Shown in pieces: positions 1 through 5,595 of a stretch of 11,345 nt of DNA; the first letter of the stretch is position 1; the number at the start of each line of letters is the position of its first letter. This DNA is from CAZXVU01 sp964644465 (GTDB lineage Bacteria; Chlamydiota; Chlamydiia; Chlamydiales; SM23-39), in contig CAZXVU010000064.1 of the NCBI GenBank assembly GCA_964644465.1, forward strand, positions 1 to 11,345, written 5' to 3'. Made by a program: the position numbers and the translations under genes. The notes beneath the pieces were generated by a model. That model searched no databases, was not told the DNA's origin, and saw only the letters and a program-made list of their open reading frames with translations.

Positions 1-50
1 GGGACCGACGGGTTATGAGTCCGCTGCTCTAACCACTGAGCTATTGCCCC
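1..50 (-). tRNA. tRNA with CAU anticodon (Met elongator or Ile2), partial
   Basis: Read on the minus strand from position 50, the first 50 nt fit a tRNA cloverleaf: acceptor strand GGGGCAA, D-arm GCTC/GAGC with an 8-nt loop, anticodon stem-loop with loop CTCATAA, a 5-nt variable loop (CGGTC) and the start of the T-stem. The anticodon CAU lies at 17-15. The 3' third, including the T-arm and acceptor 3' strand, is beyond the window edge. The anticodon stem has a G-U pair at 27-43 and an A-C mismatch at 31-39. The G at position 1 argues against initiator tRNA, which normally has an unpaired first base. Elongator Met and lysidine-modified Ile2 cannot be separated without the missing part. It has its own promoter just upstream. 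Confidence 0.9.
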
Positions 51-65
51 ATAAGCAATGGGAAG

Positions 66-94
66 AGTGTAGACGATCGGGGGTGGGAAATCAA
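66..94 (-). promoter_or_regulatory. Sigma70-type promoter of the tRNA gene
   Basis: On the minus strand, TTGATT (94-89) and TACACT (71-66) are separated by exactly 17 nt and each match four of six consensus positions. The predicted transcription start near 59-60 would give a tRNA leader of about 10 nt. This is a sequence match only, but spacing and distance to the tRNA 5' end are both ideal. Confidence 0.6.
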
Positions 95-105
95 GAATTT
101 GGTAA

Positions 106-129
106 ACCCCCCGACGTGAGGCGGGGGGT
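106..129. terminator. G/C-tract hairpin, intrinsic terminator between merR gene and tRNA
   Basis: ACCCCCCG (106-113) and CGGGGGGT (122-129) form a perfect 8-bp stem with an 8-nt loop. It lies just past the stop codon of the leftward MerR gene and before the tRNA promoter, so it probably ends merR transcription. Read rightward, the stem is followed by a good T-rich tract (GTTTTTGTTT). Read leftward, only three T's follow. It may work in both directions, and better on the plus strand. A third tract, TCGGGGGT (77-84), can pair with the 106-114 arm instead. Confidence 0.65.
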
Positions 130-137
130 GTTTTTGT

Positions 138-908
138 TTAGGACAATTCGCGATCGGCGAATACTTTCATCCCTTCGGCCAAGTATTTAGCAAGCCGTGG
201 ATGGTGTGGATCGTAGGTCTCGAAATATTTTTTCCACTCGAACTCTGTATATCCTTGGCCTAGGCCTGTGTAAGATTCTCGGTTCGGAGTCCAAAACTTC
301 TTGATCCATTCGTAACCTTTGCGAACGATGGTTTGCACTTCTGGAGAGTCTGGCGCCAATTTTTGCTCCATCAGTTTTGCAAGCGCTTTCATGTTCTCGT
401 CGCTTTCTTTTTGGTATCTCGCCCAATCTGCCTTCGTCCAATTTTTGACGTTTTTCTCGCATTCTGCGAAGGAGGGGTGGTCGGCGCCGAGTTTGTTTTT
501 TAAATAGGCCATATATTCGGCTTGCTTTTCTTTAGTAATAAAGCCGTTATAAAAATCTTGCTCTTTCATGGGTTGTTTCCCTTCTAAATGATTGATCGTG
601 TCATCGATGGTTTTGAGCAGCCGTCTAATCCGAGAGAGGTCTTTTTCAAGGACCTTTCTGTGGGAATGGAGGGCTGCCAGTTTGTCGAAATCGGGCCGTT
701 TAACGATTTTTTGAATCTGCTTCAATTCAAAACCCAACTCCCTGAAGAATAGTATCTGCTGAAGCATCAGGAGCTGTTCCTGCTCATAAAACCGGTAGCC
801 GTTTGGACCGTGATAGGCCGGTTTTAAAAGCCCCACTTGATCGTAAAAGTGGAGGGTTCGGACTGTGACTCCTGAGATTTGGGCCAATTTCTTCACTGTG
901 TAAACCAT
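138..908 (-). CDS. MerR-family transcriptional regulator with TipAS ligand-binding domain
   Basis: This is a 256-residue DNA-binding regulator of the TipA/Mta/SkgA type. Residues 3-22 form the MerR helix-turn-helix (TVKKLAQISGVTVRTLHFYD), followed by the wing (GYRFYEQEQL, about 37-46), a dimerisation coiled coil around 76-108, and a TipAS domain from about 115 to the end. Length matches TipA-like full-length regulators. An upstream in-frame ATG at 923 exists, but its codons contain the Shine-Dalgarno AAGGAG that sits 6 nt before the ATG at 908, so 908 is the better start. Family members bind hydrophobic or drug-like ligands and activate promoters with over-long spacers. Its own promoter has that form. 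The only cysteine is Cys150; I see none in the C-terminal region where TipA captures thiopeptides, so the ligand is probably different. It is divergent from the azoreductase gene, a plausible second target. Confidence 0.92.
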   Translation of the reverse strand: MVYTVKKLAQISGVTVRTLHFYDQVGLLKPAYHGPNGYRFYEQEQLLMLQQILFFRELGFELKQIQKIVKRPDFDKLAALHSHRKVLEKDLSRIRRLLKTIDDTINHLEGKQPMKEQDFYNGFITKEKQAEYMAYLKNKLGADHPSFAECEKNVKNWTKADWARYQKESDENMKALAKLMEQKLAPDSPEVQTIVRKGYEWIKKFWTPNRESYTGLGQGYTEFEWKKYFETYDPHHPRLAKYLAEGMKVFADRELS

Positions 909-952
909 CTGTGTCTCCTTCAATATCCCTATGATTTTAAAGGATGCGCATA

Positions 953-983
953 AATATAGGGAATGACGTTACGTCAGGGTCAA
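953..983 (-). promoter_or_regulatory. MerR-type promoter and operator of the regulator gene
   Basis: On the minus strand, TTGACC (983-978) and TATATT (958-953) are separated by 19 nt, the distorted spacing that MerR-family activators correct by DNA untwisting. Inside the spacer sits a perfect 13-bp palindrome, TGACGTWACGTCA, at 964-976. The predicted start near 946 gives a leader of about 37 nt. This fits autoregulation by the MerR protein. Whether the same operator affects the divergent gene at 1050 is not shown by sequence. Confidence 0.8.
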
Positions 984-990
984 TGGAGTT

Positions 991-1044
991 TTTTTTAAAG
1001 ATATTCTTGGGGGTAGAATTTAATTTGGAGAATCCACTATGGAG
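991..1044 (+). promoter_or_regulatory. Candidate promoter and ribosome binding site for the azoreductase gene
   Basis: TAGAAT (1014-1019) is a reasonable -10 element. The matching -35 position (991-996) holds only a T-run, so the promoter would be weak or activator-dependent. A GGAG Shine-Dalgarno at 1041-1044 lies 5 nt before the ATG at 1050. The MerR palindrome ends only 15 nt before the T-run, so a bound MerR dimer could influence this promoter. Confidence 0.35.
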
Positions 1045-1049
1045 AAGCT

Positions 1050-1694
1050 ATGAAGAAGCTATTGCACATCATCGCAAGCCCACGGGAAGATGAATCGCGG
1101 ACTTTGCAGGTAAGCCAGCCGTTTTTGGAAATTTTTCAGGAGAAGCATCCTGAGTATATCATTGATGAGCTTGACCTTTCAAAAGAAAAGCTTCCCGATT
1201 TAAGTGTCATGAGCGTGAGCGGGAAATATGTCTTGTTAGAGGGGAAAGACGTCTTTGGAAGGTTAAGAGAGACCTGGAACGAGATCATTCAATACATTGA
1301 ACGGTTTAAATCGGCAGATTTGATTTTGATCAGCACTCCGATGTGGAACTATAGCATCCCTTATTTCCTGAAGCACTTTATCGACCTGATTGTGCAGCCA
1401 AGATATACATTCAATTATACGAAAAAAGGTTCAGAGGGACTTGTAAATAATACGAAGATGATCATCATCACGAGCCGGGGCGGGCGGTACGGGTCGGAAG
1501 AAGGGCGCTTATGGGATTTTCAAGAGCCGTATCTCAAGGCAATCTTTGGACTGGTGGGGATCACCGATATCACCTTTATCAAAGCCGAAGGGATGGACCT
1601 TACCGATCCAGCAAAAAAACAGAGGCTCGAAGATGCGATTGCTGAAGCGAAAGAGCTGGCTGGGAATATTGAATTTGCCTCGGAAGGTTCCTGA
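1050..1694 (+). CDS. azoR: FMN-dependent NADH-azoreductase / quinone reductase (AzoR family)
   Basis: This is a cytoplasmic flavodoxin-fold oxidoreductase of 214 residues, close to the roughly 200 of known AzoR proteins. The family uses FMN and NADH for two-electron reduction of quinones and, in vitro, azo dyes; its physiological role is usually thought to be detoxification of electrophilic quinones and thiol stress protection. Visible motifs are the FMN phosphate-binding loop SPREDESRT (10-18), the flavin-contacting segment PMWNYSIPYFLKHFID (97-112), TFNYT (120-124) and TSRGG (141-145). GGAG precedes the ATG by 5 nt. Its TGA overlaps the ATG of the GH15 gene, indicating a two-gene operon. 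The divergent TipAS-type MerR regulator is a natural candidate for controlling a detoxification enzyme, but that is inferred from position. Confidence 0.93.
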   Translation: MKKLLHIIASPREDESRTLQVSQPFLEIFQEKHPEYIIDELDLSKEKLPDLSVMSVSGKYVLLEGKDVFGRLRETWNEIIQYIERFKSADLILISTPMWNYSIPYFLKHFIDLIVQPRYTFNYTKKGSEGLVNNTKMIIITSRGGRYGSEEGRLWDFQEPYLKAIFGLVGITDITFIKAEGMDLTDPAKKQRLEDAIAEAKELAGNIEFASEGS

Positions 1695-3697
1695 TGCGGG
1701 ATCTGCCTATTGGAAACGGAAATATCTTAATCGCTTTCGATAGGGATTCTGTCTTGCGCGAATTTTATTTTCCTCATGTGGGCCAAGAGACGCATACAAA
1801 AGGGGAGCCATTTAGAGTTGGCGCGTGGGTCGATGGCCAATTTAAATGGGTCGGAGAAGGATGGCAGATCAAGAGGAACTATCTCGACGATTCTTTGGTG
1901 ACTGAGGTCGAGCTGGTCAATGATGAAATCGGCTTGCGGATTGGTTTCAACGATCTGGTCGATTTTGAAGAGAATATTTATCTCAAGAAAATCACTGTTG
2001 AAAATCTTTGGGATGAGAAGAGGGAAGTGCGTATTTTTCTCGCCCATGATTTTCATATTTATGGGAATGACATCGGGGATACTGCGGAATTCCGGCCTGA
2101 GGTCAATGGTTTGCTTCACTATAAAGGAGATCGCTACTTCTTGGTGAATATCTATGCGAATAACAAGTTCGGCATCGATCTGTATGCGACAGGCAATAAA
2201 GGGATTGGCGGTCTTGAAGGAACCTGGAAGGACGCAGAGGATGGAATATTGAGCGGAAATGCAATTGCTCAGGGAGCTGTTGATTCCGTGATAGCGATTC
2301 CATTCACTCTTGGCGGTCATGAGAAACAGTCTTGTTTTTATTGGATTGCGGTAGGGAAAAACTGGGAAGAAGTGAAGTCTTTAAACGAGATGGTCAAGAA
2401 AAAAACTCCCGAGGTCATTTATCAGCGGACGTTTGATTATTGGAAATTATGGATCGACAAGGAGCGGCTGAATGATACGCTCCTGCCTGAGAAGATCTTA
2501 AATTTTTATAAAAGGAGCCTCTTGATTTGCCGCACGCAGATCAACAATTGCGGAAGCATTATCGCTGGAAATGATTTGGATGCGGTTCATTTTAATCGAG
2601 ACACTTATAGCTATATGTGGCCGCGGGATGGGGCTTTGGTCGCCTATGGTTTTGATCTAGCGGGATATCGGTTCACTGCAAACTTCTATAATTTTTGTGA
2701 AAAGATCCTCGAGCCGGATGGTTATTTTCTCCATAAATACACGCCTTCGGGATCGTTGGCGAGCTCCTGGCATCCTTGGATTAAAGATAAAAAGCAGCAG
2801 ATTCCGATTCAAGAAGATGGGACTGCGCTTGTGATCTGGGCTCTTTGGAATCACTACAAAATCTTCAAAGACCTTGAATTCATTAAGCAGCTCTATAAGC
2901 CTTTGATCAAAAAAGCGGCTGATTTCATGATGAATTACCGCGATAAGATAACGGGACTGCCTTTGCCAAGTTACGATCTTTGGGAAGAGAGGCAGGGAAT
3001 TCTTACTTTTACCGCTTCGGCAGTATACGGGGGGCTGATGGCGGCTTCTCATTTTGCAAAAGAATTTGGCGAAATAGAGCTGGGCGAAGAATATGCGCAA
3101 GGCGCAGCGAAGATGCGTAAGGCGATGGACGAGCATCTCTTTTTGAAAGAGGAAAATAGATTTGCCCGGATGATCAATTTCAGAAAAGATAGATCTGTTG
3201 AAGTCGATGCAACGGTGGATGCGAGCATCTCTGGGATTTTTGCTTTTGGCGCTTACAGCGCTGATGATGAACGGGTGCAGAGCACCATGGAGCAAATTTA
3301 CGATAAATTATGGAATCCCGCTGCCGGGGGATTGAGCCGTTATGAAAATGACTCCTATTATCGCAACAGCAACAGCGGCACTGGCAATCCATGGTTTATC
3401 GCAACTCTATGGCTTGCTCAGTATGACATTGCCCGTGCAAAAAGTAGAGAAGACCTAGGAAAGGCTTTGGAATTGATGGAATGGGTCGCCGATCACGCCT
3501 TGCCGAGCGGAGTTCTTGCGGAGCAAATAAACCCTGAAACGAATGAGCCTATCTCTGTTTCTCCTTTGACTTGGAGCCATGGGGCCTACATTGCCACAGT
3601 CCAAGAATATCTCAATAAGCTTCTAGAGCTGGAAAAATGCACAGCTTGCGGTCTGCCTAAATATTCTAAATATATATCTGTTGAAGAAAAAATTTGA
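1694..3697 (+). CDS. Glycoside hydrolase family 15 protein (glucoamylase/glucodextranase type)
   Basis: This 667-residue protein has the two-part layout of bacterial/archaeal GH15 enzymes: an N-terminal beta-sandwich (about 1-250, opening DLPIGNGNILIAFDRD) and an (alpha/alpha)6 catalytic barrel (about 265-645). Barrel signatures are MWPRDG (308-313), QEDGTALVIWALWNHY (373-388), the general-acid motif DLWEER (428-433) and the general-base Glu610 in LAEQINP, followed by SPLTWSHGAYI (623-633). The catalytic residues appear intact. The family releases glucose from alpha-glucan ends, and some members are trehalases, so substrate is uncertain. There is no signal peptide, so a cytoplasmic role in glycogen or maltodextrin (or trehalose) breakdown is likely. 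The start ATG shares its A with the previous TGA, and GGAAGG lies 6 nt upstream, so translation is coupled to the azoreductase. The C-terminal tail contains a CTAC (CxxC) pair of unknown role. Confidence 0.93.
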   Translation: MRDLPIGNGNILIAFDRDSVLREFYFPHVGQETHTKGEPFRVGAWVDGQFKWVGEGWQIKRNYLDDSLVTEVELVNDEIGLRIGFNDLVDFEENIYLKKITVENLWDEKREVRIFLAHDFHIYGNDIGDTAEFRPEVNGLLHYKGDRYFLVNIYANNKFGIDLYATGNKGIGGLEGTWKDAEDGILSGNAIAQGAVDSVIAIPFTLGGHEKQSCFYWIAVGKNWEEVKSLNEMVKKKTPEVIYQRTFDYWKLWIDKERLNDTLLPEKILNFYKRSLLICRTQINNCGSIIAGNDLDAVHFNRDTYSYMWPRDGALVAYGFDLAGYRFTANFYNFCEKILEPDGYFLHKYTPSGSLASSWHPWIKDKKQQIPIQEDGTALVIWALWNHYKIFKDLEFIKQLYKPLIKKAADFMMNYRDKITGLPLPSYDLWEERQGILTFTASAVYGGLMAASHFAKEFGEIELGEEYAQGAAKMRKAMDEHLFLKEENRFARMINFRKDRSVEVDATVDASISGIFAFGAYSADDERVQSTMEQIYDKLWNPAAGGLSRYENDSYYRNSNSGTGNPWFIATLWLAQYDIARAKSREDLGKALELMEWVADHALPSGVLAEQINPETNEPISVSPLTWSHGAYIATVQEYLNKLLELEKCTACGLPKYSKYISVEEKI

Positions 3698-3773
3698 ACC
3701 TAAGCTTCTGAGCCTGAATTAGAATAGTGCTTGTTCCAAAAAATGGGAGGGGACGGGTATTATAGATGGCCGC
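3698..3773. other. Short intergenic gap before the MFS gene
   Basis: There is no gene and no clear terminator here. A TATTAT -10-like box (3758-3763) sits only 10 nt before the next ATG. The nearest -35-like match, TTGTTC (3731-3736), is 21 nt away, which is too far for a normal promoter. A purine-rich GGGAGGGGA tract (3746-3753) lies about 20 nt before the ATG, too distant for a standard Shine-Dalgarno site. Confidence 0.4.
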
Positions 3774-4994
3774 ATGAACGATCTAGTTAGGCGGCAGTCC
3801 CAAATGGGGCGGGCTTTATTATGGACAAATCTTCTCAATGAACCCTTATTTACTCTGTATGGGTTCCTTTGTTTCATTTTATACAAAGATTTAGGCGCAA
3901 GCGCATTTCAGATCGCATTGCTGACGATGCTGAAACCGGTGAGTACGATTTTGTCGTTTTACTGGAGCGCGGGACTTAAAGGGCGGAGCCGGAAGCTGAA
4001 GTCGAATGTGCTTTGGGCGGGACTTTGGATGCGGGCGCCGTTTTTGCTGTGTCCTTGGTTCGACAACAGTTGGTTTGTGATCGGGGCGGCTGTCAATTAT
4101 ATGTTCTTCTATCGGGCAGCAATTCCTGGCTGGATGGAGATGATCAAGCGGAACATGGGCGAGGGGGGCGGAAGGGCTTTTTCGATCAGTTCCGGTTTGG
4201 GCTACGCAGAGGGAGTTGTGCTGAGCTTGGGGATGGGCGCCCTATTGGACCAAGACCCGGGGCTTTGGAAAGTACTTTTTGTCGGAGCGGCATTAGTGGG
4301 GATGGCTGCATTGGCCGTGCAGTCGCGGATCCATATAGAAGAGGTAGAGGAAGAAGAGGCGGAGAGGCCCGGACTGAAAGAAGTGATCGTCCGGCCATGG
4401 CGCGATAGCTGGAAATTGATCCGGGAACGGAAGGATTTTTCGCGGTTCCAATGGGGATTCATGGTATGCGGATTCGGCATTATGCTGATCCAGCCGGCGC
4501 TGCCGATTTTCTGCGTCGATGACCTGGGAATTTCGTATACAGAAATGGCGGCTGCAATCTCGATTGCAAAAGGTCTTGGATTCGCTTTATCGTCGCCGAT
4601 CTGGGCGCGATGGATTGATAAAGTGAGTGTCTTAAAGTTATCGAGCGCGGTGTTCTTGAGCGTAGGTCTGTTCCCAATCATGCTGAGTTTATCGATGTGG
4701 AGTCTTTGGTGGCTCTATCTGGCCTACTTTTGGTACGGAGTGGGGCAGGGAGGAAGCCACTTGGTCTGGAATATGTCGGGGCCGATCTTTGCGGGAAAAG
4801 AGGATAGTTCTAGATACACTGGCGTGAATGTAGTGCTAGCTGGGTTGAGGGGTGGAGTCGCTCCGCCGCTCGGAGGCTGGCTTGCTGTGATCTGCGGGCC
4901 CATTGCAGTCTTGGTTCTAGGGGGCATGCTTTGTTTCTATAGCGGCGCGAGGCTTTTGCAAAGCCGATTTTCCAGAGAAACAGTTTCACCTTAA
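3774..4994 (+). CDS. Major facilitator superfamily transporter
   Basis: This 406-residue inner-membrane protein has about 12 hydrophobic segments in two halves: six between about 18 and 183 and six between about 223 and 392. They are split by a charged cytoplasmic loop (about 184-222) with an acidic stretch, EEVEEEEAE. The basic loop after TM2 (GLKGRSRKLKSN, about 67-78) sits where MFS motif A belongs, and ARWIDKVSVLKL (about 278-289) is the equivalent position in the second half. Substrate cannot be deduced; a drug/metabolite exporter or nutrient importer is equally possible. The ATG at 3774 is the first available start in frame, but it lacks a normally spaced Shine-Dalgarno sequence. The gene is followed after 37 nt by the PEBP lipoprotein gene and probably shares its transcript. 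By eye its codon usage is more G/C-rich than the adhesin gene. Confidence 0.88.
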   Translation: MNDLVRRQSQMGRALLWTNLLNEPLFTLYGFLCFILYKDLGASAFQIALLTMLKPVSTILSFYWSAGLKGRSRKLKSNVLWAGLWMRAPFLLCPWFDNSWFVIGAAVNYMFFYRAAIPGWMEMIKRNMGEGGGRAFSISSGLGYAEGVVLSLGMGALLDQDPGLWKVLFVGAALVGMAALAVQSRIHIEEVEEEEAERPGLKEVIVRPWRDSWKLIRERKDFSRFQWGFMVCGFGIMLIQPALPIFCVDDLGISYTEMAAAISIAKGLGFALSSPIWARWIDKVSVLKLSSAVFLSVGLFPIMLSLSMWSLWWLYLAYFWYGVGQGGSHLVWNMSGPIFAGKEDSSRYTGVNVVLAGLRGGVAPPLGGWLAVICGPIAVLVLGGMLCFYSGARLLQSRFSRETVSP

Positions 4995-5037
4995 AATTGT
5001 CGATGTGCATATAGAGAACTAGAGGTTCTCTATGCGC
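4987..5037 (+). repeat. Intergenic leader repeat, copy 1 (before the lipoprotein gene)
   Basis: From the end of the MFS gene through the first codons of the lipoprotein gene, this stretch aligns co-linearly with 5543-5595. Shared blocks in order are CCTTAAAA (containing the upstream stop codon), GTC, TGTG, ATATAGA, AC, TA, AGG (Shine-Dalgarno), TC, CT and ATGCGC (start codon plus the second codon, Arg). I count about 40 matches over about 56 alignment columns, with short gaps. In both copies the upstream protein ends in Ser-Pro and the downstream one starts Met-Arg. Confidence 0.6.
5011..5033 (+). promoter_or_regulatory. Hairpin covering the ribosome binding site and start codon of the lipoprotein gene
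   Basis: ATAGAGAAC (5011-5019) and GTTCTCTAT (5025-5033) are perfect 9-bp complements around a 5-nt loop (TAGAG). The Shine-Dalgarno AGAGG (5021-5025) lies in the loop and its closing pair, and the A and U of the AUG (5032-5033) are paired in the stem. Beyond one G-U and one mismatch, pairing can continue for a few more bases. In mRNA such a fold would limit ribosome access. There is no U-tract, so it is unlikely to be a terminator. Confidence 0.55.
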
Positions 5038-5550
5038 ATTATTTGTTTGTTGCTTCTTGGTTTTTTGAGCGCGTGCTCAAAAGATTCTGTCTTAGTTCAA
5101 TTATCTGTCACAAGCTCCGCCTTTCAAAATGGGGGAACGCTTCCGGAGAAATACACTTGCGATGGGGAGGATGTGAACCCTCCGTTGACGATCCGCAACG
5201 TCCCTGTCCATGCAAAAAGCCTTGCGGTCATTTTGGAAGATCCAGATGTTAAGGCCGGCGGCGTAGCTATCCATTGGATTATGTTCAATATGTCTTCAGA
5301 TAGGCTGCAAATTCCAGAAAATACCATTCCAATCGGGATCCCAGGAAAAAATACACTGGGTAATAATGGATATTGGGGGCCTTGCCCTCCTCGCGGAGAA
5401 GAACATCGGTATGTATTCAATGTTTATGCTTTGGATGAGATGTTGGAATTGATCGGGGGCGCTTCGCAAGAAGAATTGAAGAAAGCGATGAAGGGACATA
5501 TCGTTGCTATGGGGAAAATCACGGGAAAATATAAAAGACTTTCTCCTTAA
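5032..5550 (+). CDS. PEBP / YbhB-YbcL family lipoprotein (Raf-kinase-inhibitor-like)
   Basis: This 172-residue protein carries a lipoprotein signal peptide: MRIICLLLLGFLSAC with lipobox LSAC (12-15), so Cys15 should be lipidated and the protein membrane-anchored outside the cytoplasm. The rest is a complete phosphatidylethanolamine-binding-protein fold of the bacterial YbhB type. Visible signatures are CDGEDVNPPL (43-52), the ligand-pocket motif LEDPDVKAGGVAIHW (68-82, with His81) and GPCPPRGEEHRYVFNVYALD (116-135). Bacterial members have no firmly established substrate; PEBPs bind phosphate-bearing ligands in a conserved anion pocket. Besides the lipidated Cys, it has Cys5, Cys43 and Cys118. 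AGAGG is spaced 6 nt from the ATG. It lies between the MFS and DUF1207 genes with gaps of fewer than 40 nt and is likely co-transcribed. Confidence 0.92.
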   Translation: MRIICLLLLGFLSACSKDSVLVQLSVTSSAFQNGGTLPEKYTCDGEDVNPPLTIRNVPVHAKSLAVILEDPDVKAGGVAIHWIMFNMSSDRLQIPENTIPIGIPGKNTLGNNGYWGPCPPRGEEHRYVFNVYALDEMLELIGGASQEELKKAMKGHIVAMGKITGKYKRLSP

Positions 5551-5595
5551 AAAGTCACTGTGTATATAGAACCTAAAGGATCACTATATATGCGC
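5543..5595 (+). repeat. Intergenic leader repeat, copy 2 (before the DUF1207 gene)
   Basis: This is the second copy of the element at 4987-5037, again running from the upstream stop codon to the ATGCGC start. Relative to copy 1 it lacks GA in the left stem arm and carries an extra ATAT just before the start codon, so the stem is rebuilt from different bases. The copy also includes a small GACTTT/AAAGTC hairpin (5537-5542 with 5551-5556) over the stop codon of the lipoprotein gene. Confidence 0.6.
5563..5590 (+). promoter_or_regulatory. Hairpin around the ribosome binding site of the DUF1207 gene
   Basis: TATATAG (5563-5569) and CTATATA (5584-5590) form a perfect 7-bp stem with a 14-nt loop that holds the Shine-Dalgarno AAAGGA (5575-5580). 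The A of the AUG is the last paired base, and two G-U pairs can extend the helix over the rest of the start codon. The stem is all A-U apart from one G-C pair, so it would be weak and possibly temperature-sensitive. TATATAG could alternatively be read as a promoter -10 box, in which case the hairpin would not be transcribed. Confidence 0.45.

Noticed and set aside
909..923. Upstream ATG at 923 for the MerR regulator
   Set aside because: Its first codons contain the AAGGAG ribosome binding site for the ATG at 908, and MerR proteins usually begin directly with the helix-turn-helix.
2657..3295. A 212-codon minus-strand open frame inside the GH15 gene
   Set aside because: The plus strand encodes the conserved GH15 catalytic barrel here; the antisense translation shows no domain.
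5560..5589. GTG at 5560 as the start of the DUF1207 protein
   Set aside because: It would add ten residues in front of a good signal peptide and start inside the hairpin's left flank. The ATG at 5590 has AAAGGA nine bases upstream.
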